From Caecitellus pseudoparvulus (Eukaryota; Bigyra: Bicosoecida), in the NCBI GenBank assembly GCA_965644315.1, contig CBFFRQ010000013.1:496001-560000 (forward strand): a stretch of 64,000 nt of DNA, given 5' to 3'. Positions 43,901 to 57,300 of the stretch are shown piece after piece. How positions within the stretch are numbered: position 1 is the first letter of the stretch; each line of letters starts with the position of its first letter. The notes under the pieces were generated by a model. That model was not told where the DNA came from. It saw only the letters and a program-made list of their open reading frames with translations, and made no database searches. A program made the translations under genes and the position numbers.

Positions 43901-46900
43901 GGAGCGGGAAATCTGCAGCATGTGCTGGGGTGGGTGGCGCATGCGCTGGGGAGTCAAAAGCATACACTGGGGTAGAAGGACCACACTCTGGGGCCCTGGC
44001 ATCATTCAGCTGGTCGAATAAGGTACCCTCCGAGGAGGCAGGGGCATCCTGCGGAGACGCTGACTCCACTGCAGAGGCTGTCGTATCACCAGCGGCAGCT
44101 GCCGCCGAAGCGCCTTGATCCCCTACTGAGGCCACAGAAGCCTCGCCTCGTGCTGAATCACGATCTTCCCTGGCCATTCTCACTCCAGCTGGTGAAGACG
44201 GGTCAACAACAGGCACAATGGAAGGGATGACGCTGGCCCCCCTTGAAACTTGTGGCCGGGTCACTCCGAGAAGTGTTGGGCTTGTTGCTGCATGTTGTGA
44301 AGCCACGTCGCGGGAAGGAAGCGCTTGGTCAGTGGCCTTGAGTCCAAGTCGTGCGGCCATGGCTAGGACTGCCGGCTCGATGAAGGCCGGCTCGAAAGCA
44401 CAGCCCGAAAGTTCCACCTCGTCCCCCCTGCTTTGCAAAGACACAGCGGGGAAGAACAGATCTGCCCTTGTTCCACAGCCCGCGAGGGCAGGGCTTTGAA
44501 AGCAGGCAGTCGGCTGATTGCCTGCAACCCTGAAACAGATGCACCCATCATCAGTATTCACAGTTACACGCACAGTGCTTCCAGCAGGCACACGTAGATC
44601 ACTACTTGGGTGGTGACGAGCCTGGTCGTGCACAATCCCGCCGTCCGCCAGCACCCCCCACCCATGCGGGTCCTGACCAAGCGCGGCGTCCAGCATCACG
44701 GCTGCGGTCGCAACACCCACAACTACTCCGCTTGGACTGCACTTCTTCACAAACACACTGAATGCGTGGTGCCCTGAGCCTGGCTGAAAGCCTTGTTTCG
44801 CTAGGACAAGGCTGCTGCGTCCATCAGTACCTTGGATAGCGGTGCGGCCGCGATTGGCCAACCGAATGCCCCGTCCACAGCGGTCGGGGTCAAAGGACAA
44901 ACCATCTCCAGGCAGCAATGTCGTGTCCAAGCCTGGAACAAGGTATCTGCTTAGGGGAGATCGAAAACGTCGCGCGATCAAGCTTGCAGTTGCAGCTGGC
45001 GGCTTTCGCATCGGCTTCGTGGGCCGGCACGCGCCAGAACTCGAACTGGGGGCGGGGATACCATGGACAGGCAGCACTTGGTCCCCGGTTCGGGCCCGAC
45101 ACCACACTCGAGCCCCTTGATGTAAAACGGCGTGAAGAAGGTCGCACGCGGGCAGCCACCCCTCTTCTCTGCCACTTGTGCGTGTTTGGGAGTCCTCCCA
45201 AACCGCACACTTGACAAGGGTACGCACGATTTCGTCGTCCTCCTGCTTCAGGGCATCCCAGTGCGGCCCCACTAAGTCTTGGAGTCTTGTGTCGTCAGCC
45301 CCTGAACTAGAGAGTGGAAGTGCGGATGCAAGCACAGCGCCAGCAGGGGCAGTGCGTGAAGACCAATGAAGCACGGACTCTGCCCGACGCAATGCGAATG
45401 GCATGTCAGAGCGGTGAAGAACTGTGCTCCTCATCGCTGGTACCTGCTGCAGGGCCGACAAAACATGCAAGGCCTGCAAATTCGCACCATGCAGCAAAAT
45501 TGGGGTCCCAAGCAGAATCGGTAGGCCGGCTGACCACGCTTTTAAGCTGCTTGCTGCCAAGCTGCGTGTGTCCGGCACGGACGCCACTGCGCGCTTGGCC
45601 TTCGTTGCAGGCAGCACATCCTCCATTCGCCCATTTGGGCTGGAAGTGGACGCAGGCATGGAGGTTCCCTGAGGCTCTAAGCATGATGCAGCTGACCCAC
45701 CTGAATGGCCCAAGTGCACGTCGGCGTCTATTTGACTCGCCGCTCTCGTCACATGCCCAGCCGATTCAATTGCACGTGAGGTTGACCCCGCATGAGTGCT
45801 GAGGCTACTTCCTGTTGCTCGTGAGAAACTGTGGGGGTCGCCTGCCGTTTGCGTGCTCACAATCACAGGAAAAGACCCAACAGCAGCCATGCGACCAGCA
45901 GGACACGCTGCCAAATCAGCAGCGACACCGTCGAAATCTCCCTGCATCTCCACACACGCGGAATGTGCAGCTGCAACAAGGTGTCGTTGGCTTGAAATGT
46001 CAACGGAGGGCGCACTCATCCAGGATGAGGTGTGCTGCACGTCAGCATCTTGCATGACAGCCTTCAGAATGGACATAATGGAAGGGATTAGGGCTTCGGA
46101 ACGCGACAGCTCCCCATCCGGAACTGGCGACGCAGGTGCCACTTGCACCGGGTCTTCACATAACTTGCCCGGGTCCTTTAGCAATGTGTGGTCACTGGAC
46201 TCTTGGTGTTCTCGTAGGCTTGTGGCAGTGTGCGACAACGCCTGCAGAATGTCAGCCGGCACTGTGCCCAAATCCCACTGCAGTGGCCGGGAGGGACATG
46301 ACAGGCCGTCACCAGCGCCATCCTGTGGCGCTGGTGACGTGCTCTGGCTCACTGTGCGGTATTGTGGAGTGACTACAGAGCAGGGCGCTTCAGCGGCGCG
46401 CAAGGTCGATGAGGTTGCCGCCACTGACTCCACTTGCGCTGGGTCTGTGGCCTCTACCACAGGCCCGAGCAGGCCACAATCACAGGTGAGCGCAAGAGCA
46501 GCATGACAAAGCTGGATGGCGCATTGTGTTTGTGCTGCCGCTTGCGCCCTTTGTTGTTTGTCTTGAGCCTGGACGAACTGGGACCGCGCTGAAACGAGCA
46601 GAGCCCTCAGCAAGGCAAGACCAAGCAGCGAGGGTTGAAACACGGGGGTGAGCGTAGCTAGCACCGCCTCCCTCGTCTGCAGGTATGCTGAAGTCTCCAG
46701 ACCAATGCAAGCGGTTGGGCAAACCTTGGACGGAAAGGTAGCGGTGCAGCCCCGTGCCACAGCGTGCAGCTCCTCCGCCAACGACGGCACCACCTCAAGC
46801 GCTTCATGCAGTTTGATGAACACACAGCAGCGAGAGCAAACAATGGATCTATGTACAGCATTGACGAAGTCAAGGACGCTTTGCACTGCGGTCTGGGGCG

Positions 46901-48177
46901 GTGCTTCGAGTGGGACAGCATCCGCATCCAAGGCCGCCAGAATGCTCGCCGCGGAGTGCGCCAAGTCCCAGTCACCAGCCGAAGACGTCTCACGAGACAT
47001 CGCAGCAGAAATCACCTCCATAGGGTCACTCGAAGGTTGACTTTCGTCTCTTGAAACCTGGGGTCGAACTGCTATCCAGTTCATAGAGTGCAAAGCGCTA
47101 CAGACATCGCGCAGCTCTCGGGCAGCACTGGCAGAGAGCGCAGCTGCTGCGGCAGCCAAGCCACAAGTGCCGCGGAACGGAGAAGGTGGGAGCGTTTGGG
47201 GGAGTGCACACTCTCGAGAATGCAACCAGAACGAAGCCGCCAGGAGCCCGGACGACTCTGGTGCGTTCCGCTCAACACTCGAGGTGAGAGCTGCATGCAC
47301 GTATGCGCCGAGCTGGGACCAGGTGGCTGAAACCGGGCGCGCGCCGTCCGAATCGATTTGTTCAGCGTCTTGTGGTGGGCCTTTGGGCGCATGCCACGAT
47401 GCTGGAATCTCCACGCGAGTCACAGGGTGCAGTTTCAGTAGCGTTGACGTTGCTGGGTCTGCTGCCGAAAATGCGGAAAGCGTTCTGTTCGCCAGACTTG
47501 CAAGGCAGGGGACACCTGACGATGGGGAGCCTGGCTCGGCATCAGCGTTGCCGAGCCAGGACAAGTGGGGGCTGTGCGGGCGCGCCACTGGGCTTGGGTT
47601 GCCGCGGGCTGGCGCGCTATCTCCTGGGCTTGGATCCTCCTGCGCAGTGCTGCGTCCTGCTGCTTCACCGTGCGCAGCCAGTGCTGTTGAGATGGCAAGC
47701 AGCAGATCTCTAAGTTGCAGAATGTGGGAAATGTCCAGCACGGGCCTTGCCTTGCAGTGCTTCGCCACGGCTCGTTTCTCCTGTGGCAGGGAGTATACCC
47801 ATGCAAGTGCCACAGCAAAGCTTGGAGCCACGCTCGGAGACACGCACGACATCCGTCAGAACATCTAAGGCAGGAACAAAGAGGGCATCTTGCTGCAGAA
47901 GCTCCTTCATTTCCATGGAGCAGCTCTTCTGCGCAGGCGTGGAGTGGCGGCGGCATGAACGCACGCATCCCAAGAAGCTGAGGCTTGTGCAAAGGACTGG
48001 TCCCAAGCGAAACGCAAGCGCCTGCCATCCACCTGCCACACTCACTGACAAGGAGGCAGCCCGCTTGAAGAGCGACTCCCTGGACGGAGCAGGCGAAAGA
48101 AAGCGTGCCTGGTGAGCCTCTTCCTGTGCTGGCTCATGCAAAAGCGCCTCAGGCGCAGGGTGCCGTCCCGCACTCAT
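28959..48177 (-). CDS. Giant HECT E3 ubiquitin ligase with SPRY, UBA and MIB/HERC2 domains
   Basis: A single frame of 18.8 kb is preceded by two proposed small exons (48177-48046 and 47928-47848; introns 117 and 67 nt), giving about 6,344 residues. If the small exons are wrong, an ATG at 47852 starts the long frame. SPRY-like domains lie at about 1040-1205, 3960-4105 (RWYYEAVIVEKGITQIGWA) and 5300-5417 (GVHYWEVCL), with a weaker one near 1520. Two UBA domains follow each other at about 3764-3804 (LEGMGFKRQWCEFAL) and 3837-3873 (ALSEMGFPPSWAERAV). A MIB/HERC2-type domain is at about 4916-4979. The HECT domain fills the C-terminus, with the catalytic cysteine in AQTCFF at about 6300. The tail after it is 44 residues, a little longer than usual. 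Much of the rest is Ala/Ser-rich. It may be HERC1-related, but I see no RCC1 repeats and cannot assign an ortholog. Confidence 0.88.
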
Positions 48178-48375
48178 CCTGAGGGAGTTTCAGCCTGCGG
48201 GAGAGGTTTGCAAGGAGGCCCTCGGCGATGAGAGGGCACCCAGGCAGTGGCTGGGGGCACGCATCTGTGCTGGGACAACAAACTGAACAAGATTCAACCA
48301 GGTGACATAGGTTGTTGCTGTGGTTTTGTGGCAAGCTCACCACCGCAAAGTCACGCACTCGCGCAGGTCGACAGC
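48178..48375. promoter_or_regulatory. Short divergent promoter between the HECT and NUP160 genes
   Basis: Only about 200 bases separate the proposed divergent starts of two of the largest genes in the window. The HECT first exon is inferred, so the true gap could be up to 523 bases. No motif was identified with confidence. Confidence 0.35.
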
Positions 48376-51300
48376 ATGCCTTGGACTTTCGCACGTGGGC
48401 ACGCACCCCTGCACGGGGTGCAAGACTTCGTGGCTGTCAGCTGCCCTGACGAGGAAGCCCTGTCTGATGCCAAAGGTGCGCATGCCCAAGCCGCCTTGTG
48501 CTTGCTGCTCAGAGTGCCACAGCACGCGCCGCTTGCGCAGACTGCGTACACCATGCCAGCGCAAACGAAGGGGCTGGCGCTTACAAGTTGCCTTCAGCAC
48601 CGACTGAGACCATTGCTTGGTGGGTCATGGGAAATGTGTTGTACCTTGCTGCAGACAGTGACAAGGACAACATCTCAGCAGGCAGTCTGGCATTGGTTTT
48701 CCCAGGTGCGAATACTCCACCGTTGGCGTGGGCAAATTCCGCATGTTACCGCCCCTCCCCATGTCGACTCTGCGAGTGCAGGTGCCATTTTGAGGGACTC
48801 AGTGCGCATCGAAGAAGTGCCACCGTCAGCTGGTGGTGATTGGGCGCTCGTCGTGGGGGCTGTGACATATCGTGGAAGCGTGCATCGGCTGGAGTGGCCG
48901 CACCCCACTCGCATGCAGGACAAAGCGTGGCAAGCAGCCGAGGCTGAGACAGCCAACGGCATAGCAGCTGTGGCCACAGCTGCCGCTGCCGCAGCAGTGG
49001 TCCCTGCGCGTGCCGTGGGCCCTTTCACACGTAAAGAGCCTGCAGCGGGTCGCTTGTTGCATCCCTGCTGTGGTGTCGTGGCGGAGCAGACCGTGCCTGT
49101 CGTGGGCGCAACGCGCAGTGCCGTACTGTGTGCCAGCTGGCGAAGCCATTCGCAGCTAGTGGTGGGCTTGGAGTCTGGCGCGCTCGTTAACATAAACCTA
49201 GATGTGCCTGGCGCCCCCTCGCCATCACAGGACATCCTGCAGCCGACGACCTTTGTCGCATCCTTGCTCACCTCGTTCCTCGGCGAAGCTGCAGGCGGCG
49301 GCACCCGCGACCCATGCCTTGCCGTGCAGGTCACTCCATCAGTGGCCCTAGCAGTGCATCAGAGCGGGACCTTGCGCCTGTGGGACTTGGTTGCGGGATC
49401 GGTGCATTGTGAAGACAGCTTGCTGCAGGGTGCTCAAGGAGGCACCTCTGGGCAAGTCTTTGATGCCCGACTCTGGAAACTGCCTACCCTTCAGCAAGTT
49501 GAAGACGTGGCGATGTCAACTGTGCTGCAAGTTGCGTGGACTGATACCGCGTGGTCAGCAGCGTACACCTTGCACGCCACACCAGCTCCAGCTGGGTGGA
49601 CGCTGCGCGCAGATACGCTTGGCGGCTTTAACCTTCCTCACACTGGCATTTATGATGTCTGCATGTTGCAAGGTTGTCGTGTGTTGGTGGCAGGCGGAGC
49701 AGTGTTTGTCATGGACGGCACGGCGACCTTGGCTGTGCACCAGCCAGGCGGCAACCTCTTCACTGGCGTGTCAGCAGCGGAGACAGCGTACGAAGACGGC
49801 GCAGAGTTGGCAAGCACAGCAGCCCTCGCGGGCGCTGCTGCTAGCGCCATCGTCAGAGAAGCAGCAACGCAGCTTGGCGGTGAAGTACTCGCTGCAGACG
49901 TGACGGCGGAAGACGTGCGCGCGGCACACCTGCCCTGGCTCGGGTGGACTGCCGGTATCCCCTGCCCGCCTGAGCTCCTGTCTCACGCCGTGCTGCCCCC
50001 GTCTCCCACGACTGCACCAAGTGTGTTTCATGGCCAGCCCACAGTCTCTTCGTCTCCCAAACTGCAGCGAGTGTTGGCTGCTGCGCCATCCCTCGCGCAA
50101 GCCCTGGTCGGCGTCGAGCTTGCTCTCGGTGACCCGGAGGCGATACAGGCAGTGCCCTGGGAGCTCCCATTGCCCTCAAGATGGAGCCACAATGCCATGA
50201 CACAGTGCAAGTCGCAACTGGTCGCTGCTGCGGACACGCTGGACTCTGCCATGTTGGCGAGGCTTGCCCTGGGAGCGCCCGCCGCCGCCCAGGGCATGGC
50301 AGGACGAAGTGGCATCCTGTCTCTCGCGCCGCCTCTGGCCAGCGGAGCTGCTCGATACTCCGACGTCACCCTCTTAGGTGCAGCTTGCATGCTCTGCACG
50401 GCCTTCAGCCTGCCTAGCCCACGCGTCGAGCTCGAACTGCCAGAGTCCGTCATCGCGGCTTTGCGGCACACTGGCTCACGCTCCGAAGTATTGAAGGCTA
50501 CAAGTGTGGTTGCTGAAGCGAGTTTGCGCGCCGCGCAGGCCCTCCTGCGCGACGATGGAGACTGGGATGGTGAGGAGTGCGTCCAAGTCGTGACAGTCGA
50601 CCTCGCATCACTGCTGCTGCAGGATGAGACACCTCCCCTCGCGCGGGGCGCCGGACAGCCTCCCACCCGCCTGCCTCAGCCGTTGATGGCTGGGGCGTTT
50701 CACCCTGCCCTCCCCCATGTACTGGACGTGTTCTTCCCTGCTGACATCACCCGCGGCCTTCTTGCAGCTGTGCATGGAGTGGCAGCGGCCCTGTATGTTG
50801 AGCGGGTGACGCCTGAGGCAGTCCAGGACAGCGGCCATGCCTCACCGCTTGTAGTTGCCGCCAGTGTCGTTGTTGAAACGCGAGCTCAGGCTTGGGCTCT
50901 TGCTTTAGAAGCCCTCGAAACTGCTGCAGGCGTGTGGGAGCGGCCACTGGCCTGCAGTGCAAGTGGGCGACTGCTGGCCTGCACGTCCACCACCCATGCT
51001 CTGTCTGAGGAAGACCAAGCTGACCCCCGCCCACAGAGCGTCGCGTTGCTTGCACGCAGCCTTCCGCTTGCACACACAGCCGTGCTGCGTGCAGCAATCC
51101 CAGCCCCTGCTCCCGCCTCACGTGTGATCCCCGCTTTAGCTAAGGGATGGGAAGCAGCCACTATGTCTGCAACTGCCGTTCTTCCTGAGCACAACTTGGC
51201 AGACCATGATCGCAGAAGGCCTGACCTGTTGCAGCGGGGAACGTCAGCCCGAGCTCTTGGGGCTATGCTGGCTGCAGGTGCCGTGTCCCTTGCAGCCAGC

Positions 51301-54300
51301 GGTGAAGCTCGCGACGCCTACGTTCGGCTTGCAGCCACGGTTGGAGGAGAGGACGTGCATCCTTTGGTTCTTGTCGCCCGAGAACCGCTGCACATTCTGT
51401 GGCAAGCTGTCGCAGTGCACTGTGCCTCTGGAGCTGCTATCTTGCCGGCCATTGCTCGAGTGGGATTGTCCCACACCTCGCTGACGGTTCCATCCTTTGC
51501 CATGGCGGGTGCTGGCTCCTGCAACGCGGCTCGTGAAGAGCTAGCGACTCTGGCGGCCGCTGCACGGCAGGCAGCAGTAGGCGCTGGGTACTCCAGCGTG
51601 GATGACGCGCTGCAAGGCATGCTGGGTGATGTCTTGCCTGATGCACTCTTGACGGGTCTCTTTGACAGCAGCGCGACAGTGTCTGTCAAGTCTGTCTTGC
51701 CTCTCGCCAGCGTTGTGCCAGCGCTGTCGCCGCAGCCTGCTGACACTGATGGCGACGTGCACTTACACGATCTGGAAGGCAGAGCAACGGCATCAGTCCT
51801 TGCCCAGCCATGCACTGGTGTCGATGCTGTCGTAACAGCCCACCTTCCCGGGTCCGCAGCAGTACACTACAATCGCTGGCTGCAAGGGAGTGCAGCTGTT
51901 GCCGTCGATGCAGCAGCCGATGGTTCAGACATGTCAGGAACCCCTCAGCATGTGCAGAGCCTCTCGTTGAACGCTGCTGGCGTACTGGCATGTGCGACAG
52001 CCGCGGCAGCGCACCGACAGGCCTGCTCCCTGGCAGAGGCTGCCTTCGGCGCTGCATTGATGCACTCCGGGCACTGGGTGTGGGGCTCTGCTGACCCGAG
52101 CTTGGCGCCTTTAGAGCAAGATCACCCACTGCGCACTGTGAGCATCCGAGCGCACTTGCCTCCAAGGGCTGGAGGCCCTGACGCTTCTGGGCTTTTGGCA
52201 ACGTGTGCGAGCTCTGCGCTGACCCTTGCGGCAACCCCCGCGCGGGGCTTGCTGGCCGCCGCTGGCGTCGCTGCCTCGGTTACTGTCTGGCACGACGCTG
52301 GACAGCAGGCAGACATGCCAAGCGCTGCTCATGTTGGGTCAGATCTGCGAGATGTGCTGTCGTCTCTGTACTGCGGGGATGCCGCGAGCACGACATGGCG
52401 AGCCTTGGAGGCTGCGGAAAGCCCTACTCAGCTTCATTGGCTGCTGCCTGCGCTGGGCAGGGCAGCGCCGCTGATGGCTCTCAGCACTCTGGGCCAGCAG
52501 AGCACCACGTTTCACTCAGCGTACGATATTGGCGGAACTGTACAGGATTCAGATGCGTTAGTCGCATTAATGGGGCACACGGCAGCATGCGCGCCGGGTG
52601 CGCCGGCCCCCATCCTTCGCTCAGCCTCGCTGGCATATGCCGCCACCTCAGACGCCCAGAACGCGCCCAGCACCGCATCATCCTCCAGCAGGTTTGGACC
52701 TGTCGGACTGGGCCCCCTCGTACAAGCTTTCCTTGGCAGCCACTCCCTGCTTGTCGGGGGCGGGGGAGTCGGTGGAGGGCAAGTTCTGGATGCAGCCTCG
52801 CTGCTCAGTGCGGCACTCGGGTGCCCTCGCCACCCTGTGGGACTTCAGTTGTTGTCACTGACCCCCACTGCAAGCAGCGGGGGTGGCATCGTGGCTTCCT
52901 CTCGAGGCAGCTCGTCACTCCTCACGCCGACACACGAAGCAAGCACATCCGATGAACACGGTATGCCGCTGCAGCGACACATCTCCATTGGCAGCAGTGG
53001 AGCTGTGCATCTGCGTGTCGCTGGGCGAAGTCTTGTGCTGCCGCCCTCAGCCGCTGAGGCCGTGGTGGTGTCTGATGTGGACATGCAGAGCGCAGGGGTG
53101 AGCGACTCGCGACAGTTTTCCACCAGCTTAGTCGACGGCACGGCGGGAGTGGGAAGGGGTGCATCTCCACTCTGGGCAGCTGGTGCCTGCCAAGGCGGGC
53201 TTCGGTGGGGCACTGATGCAGGCCTGGATCCAATGTGCTTGTCAGCCGTTCCTACAGATGCCGTTCCGTACATGGTTGGCGTTCGCAGCGACGTGTGGCA
53301 AACCACGGCCCTGGCAGCTACGCAGCAACTGCGACGTGGTACTCGAATGTGGCAGCCCCATGCGACTCCCGGCATTCCACAAGACCGAGTCGAGCCTAGT
53401 TCGCGGGCTTGGCAACAGGCTGCGGAGTGCTTCTCGTCTGCTGTCCCGCCGACTGCAATTATGGCTGAAGGCTCCAGCGTCCTGGAGACGCTTCTGCTGT
53501 GTGGCCAGGCTGCTCTTGGAGCTGCAGCTGCAGCCACAGAGCTCGCTGCTTCACAAGCTTCAGAGGGCAGTGCCTTGGCTGACCTGATTATCGGAGAAGA
53601 CGCTCCTTCTGCCGCCCACGCGGCAGACTCACTGCAGGGGCAAGGGCATGCGATTCACACGGAGCGGGGGCGCATTCTGCAAGACCCCCTTGCGCCAGCA
53701 GCGTCGCATCGGCTCGTCCACGCGGCCATGGCAGTCTGGGCACCGCCTCTCGCTTGTGCTGACGTTGAAGTTGAGCGCGTGCAGGCCCAGCAGCCGTCAG
53801 ATCTGGTTGAGGAGCCTGGTTTGAGTGACCTGGATCACTCACCATTGCCAACATTGCCTGTCTTGTCTATGGCGGCATCGACGCCGTTGATGCACGCCCT
53901 GGCTTCCCTGCGCCAGTACCCTGGTCTGTGGACTCTTGGGGGAAGCCTGGCAGCCGGCACGCCCAACGCACCTGTGCCAGCAGTTTCTGGGGGCGCTAGG
54001 CAGGAGGCGTCCTTGCTTGCAGTGCACTTGCTGCGAGACACAGGCCGCCACTGCATGCTTGCTTCTAGCATGGCTGCCGGTGCAATCGCAGATGCCTTAG
54101 CTTCCCATGGTTCAACCAAGGCAGCGTCCGCTGTCGTGCACGCGGTGTCTTCTGCACTTTTGGGAGGGGCACTTCCCAACACTGTGGCACTGGACAAGAG
54201 CCAAGCGGCTGTTCGCAGCGGCGCTCACGCCAGCAGTGTCGCGTTTTCACCCCTGCAGCTTGCTCTTGGGCCCATGTTCACGCCGCCAGATGATTTGCAT

Positions 54301-57300
54301 GACGTACCAGAAACTGTCACGGCCATTAGCCTGGCTGCCGGGGCGTCAGCGAGTGCTCAGCGCCTGGAGAGCCCAGGGGCTACGCGCAGCGAAACTTTAC
54401 AGGCAAGCGACTTCCTGCACGCATGGCGATCCAGTGTGCAGTCGTCCTTGGAGGGCAGTGCAGAGCTGCTCGCACGCCCTTGTGGGCTGGGTGTGGCGCA
54501 GAGTTCTGCAGCTGCCTCCTCCCCGACGACGGCGGGGGATGCGATTGCAGAGGAGCTGTACCCCTCTGCCCTGGAGCCCGCCATGGCACTGCCACATGCG
54601 TCGCGGTTCGTGGCATTTTCTTGGCGGGTGCGCAGCGCCCAGTTGTTCCATGCTGCGACTTTCTTGCAGGCCCTCAGGCGAGGCTTGGGCCGCGTCTTCG
54701 AAGCGGCACCTGGCCCGCTTCCACGGCGTGGGCTGCTTCGGTCTGCCGACTGCCTGGATCCGCTGACCAACGCTGTAGCCGCCATGCGGTGTGTGTGCAA
54801 CGAGAAAGCTCGCGCGCGTCACTGGGGCTACTTTCTTCGGGACACACCCACGGATGACGCGGAGAGCGGAGCGCCTCAAACTTCTGTGCTTAGTTTCACG
54901 GGGGACGTCCCACCACCACCAACTCTGGGCAGCGGGGGGCGCAGCCACACAGTTGGCCGGCATGGCGCGCCTGCTAGTTTCGTCCCTGGCGTCGACACTT
55001 CTGCCCTTGCCCCCGCCGCGCAAGGCGGCGTGCCTCCGCCGCCCCCTGGCTCTCTCTCTCTGGCGCGCATGGACTCCAGCGCAATGGCTGAGGGGGCTGC
55101 TGCCGATCGTAGACGCCGGGATGTTGAATCTGCAGTGCAAGCGCTGTTGGAAGACCGTGGAACGGTGGGCCGTCTGCGGGTGGCTGAGGGCGGAGCCGTC
55201 GTTGATGATGACGTCGCTGTGCTGGCAGCCGCTACTGCACTGCAGGTGGACCTGGCCGTTGATGCGCAGGATTGGAGCGCGGCAGTGGCGGCGGCCACTT
55301 CGCAACCCCTTCCCTCTGCGGCCGAAGCGACGCTTGCTGTGCTCGCGGGGACGCTGCTGGAAAACCGTCGAGTGCCTGACCTGGTGAACCTGCAGACTGC
55401 CCCGCGAGTTTGGGCTGGAATCTTAGAGAACCTTGCGTGGCGTGCACGCACAGCGCCAGTTCCGCTGAGTGCGAGCGGCGCGCACATGCCTGCGCGCCAA
55501 GGTGCAGTATTTCCAACCGACTCCGACCAGGCGCATGTACCTTTGGACGCGGCCCCGCTGCTCGCAGGTCGCCCTAAACCTGGCTCCCACACGGCCCACG
55601 TGCAAGAGGAAGGGGCCTGTGTGGATGTCAATGCCTACAGCGTGCTGGCTGCTGTAGCAACGGCGCAGGGGCGCTGGGTGGACGCTGCTGGCTGGCAGTA
55701 CGCTTGGGCGTACCGACTGGCAGCTGCCACTCAGTGCATTGCCGAAGATCTGGTAGGAGTGTCCACTGCAACGATGGAGGCTGCCGTGGCACGCCTGGTG
55801 GGCCACTGCCGTGGTGAGGAATCCGCTAGCAGAGACTCAGCCGCGGTCCACACAGCTACGGCAGCTGTGAGCACGATGCTGTCAGCTTTGCATGCCAGGG
55901 CTGGTGCGTTAGACTCGGCAGTGGCTGCGCTGGCCAATGTCCCCACTGAGCATGCGTACTTGCTCACGCTGGACACTGCTGCACGCGGCAGTGTTGAGTC
56001 AGGTGAGTTGCCGTCAGCTGTGCAGGTTATCACCGCACAAGATGTCGCCCTTGAGGCAGCCTTCGTCAGGGGCCAGTGCACTCTGCTGCAGACAGCCTTG
56101 CAAGCAGAAGCAGCAGCACACCCCACACAAAGCGAGGCCCAACGCGCGGCGCTGGTCGCGACTGGCGTGCTGGACTTGTTGCCTGGCACCACTCTGTCCG
56201 ACGCGGTTGCATGGGGGCCATTGGTCGCATCTCCGCCGGCACGGGCTGCCCTCTGTGCCATCGTCGCGATCACGTCTCGGCTGTGGCTTCCAGCTGCTCT
56301 GCGCCAGCGTGGAGTCGTGTGGATGGACCCTGAGCAGGTGTGGAGTGGGGCGGGTGGTCCAGCAGACCTGCGCGGATTGACTCACTTGGCTGGCCCCGAC
56401 GGCGTGCCTGCGGCATCTGACCTTGCCTCAGCCTTGGTGCGTGAGGCGCTTCGCATGGCTGCGGGACTTGCCCCTTGTTTGCCCTGCTGGGGAGCGGGGC
56501 AGTCCCCGATGCCTATCGGCATGCCAATTGCGCCTGTGCAGCTCGCGCTGTGCGAGATCGGGGCGTACGAGAGTGCTGCTTTCATGTCCTACATGGCGCA
56601 ACGGCACCACCAGCCCCTGGCAGTTTCCAGGCTACGCACAACAGCTGCAGCGCGTCCACCGCCTCTCAGCTTGCCCATCGGTGAGGTCCTGGCGCACGGC
56701 TCGCGGGCTGCAGCCATGCTGGGCCCCGCTGACCACACCCTCTCCCCAGCAGCGCCCACGCGAAGCTTGGCATGCGATAGGAAGACAGCCCTTGAGGGAC
56801 GGCTGGCATTTTGTGCTTTACGCTGGGATGGTGCCCCCAACGGTTGGAAGGGAACGCTGATGGCGCTCGAAGACTCCCTCATGGACGCAGCAGGCAACCC
56901 TGCGCACCCTGCAGAGTGGGCGCTGGACCTCGCAGTGTGGGGCACTACCCCAGCCCCCGCAAGCTTCAGTGCCCAGGTCCAAGCTGCTGTTGACTGCGGT
57001 GGGCGGTGGGCGTGTGGCAATCCCCTTGGAGCCTTGCGCGTCCTCTGGGCAGCTGGCCGCGCCGATGCGAGTGCACGTGTCGCGTTGTCTGTCGTCCCTG
57101 AGCCAGCCCAGGCCTCTCAGCAGCCCTTAGCATTAACCCACGCGGTGCCACAAGGCACTCAAGCAGGTAGTCCTACCGACCTGCTCTGCTGCACTGACAC
57201 GCTTCCGCCTCTGGAGTGGCTTTCCCAAGTGGCGGTGGGGCTTGTTGGTGTGCCTGGAGAAGCATCCGCTCTGGGCAGGCAGCTGCAAGGCAGGCTTCAG

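Noticed and set aside
48247-48375. Upstream extension of the NUP160 frame starting with GTG
   Set aside because: There is no ATG in it, and the conserved N-terminal strands require splicing from the exon beginning at 48376.
54397-55631. Minus-strand frames of 302 and 251 codons
   Set aside because: They are shadows of the NUP160 reading frame.
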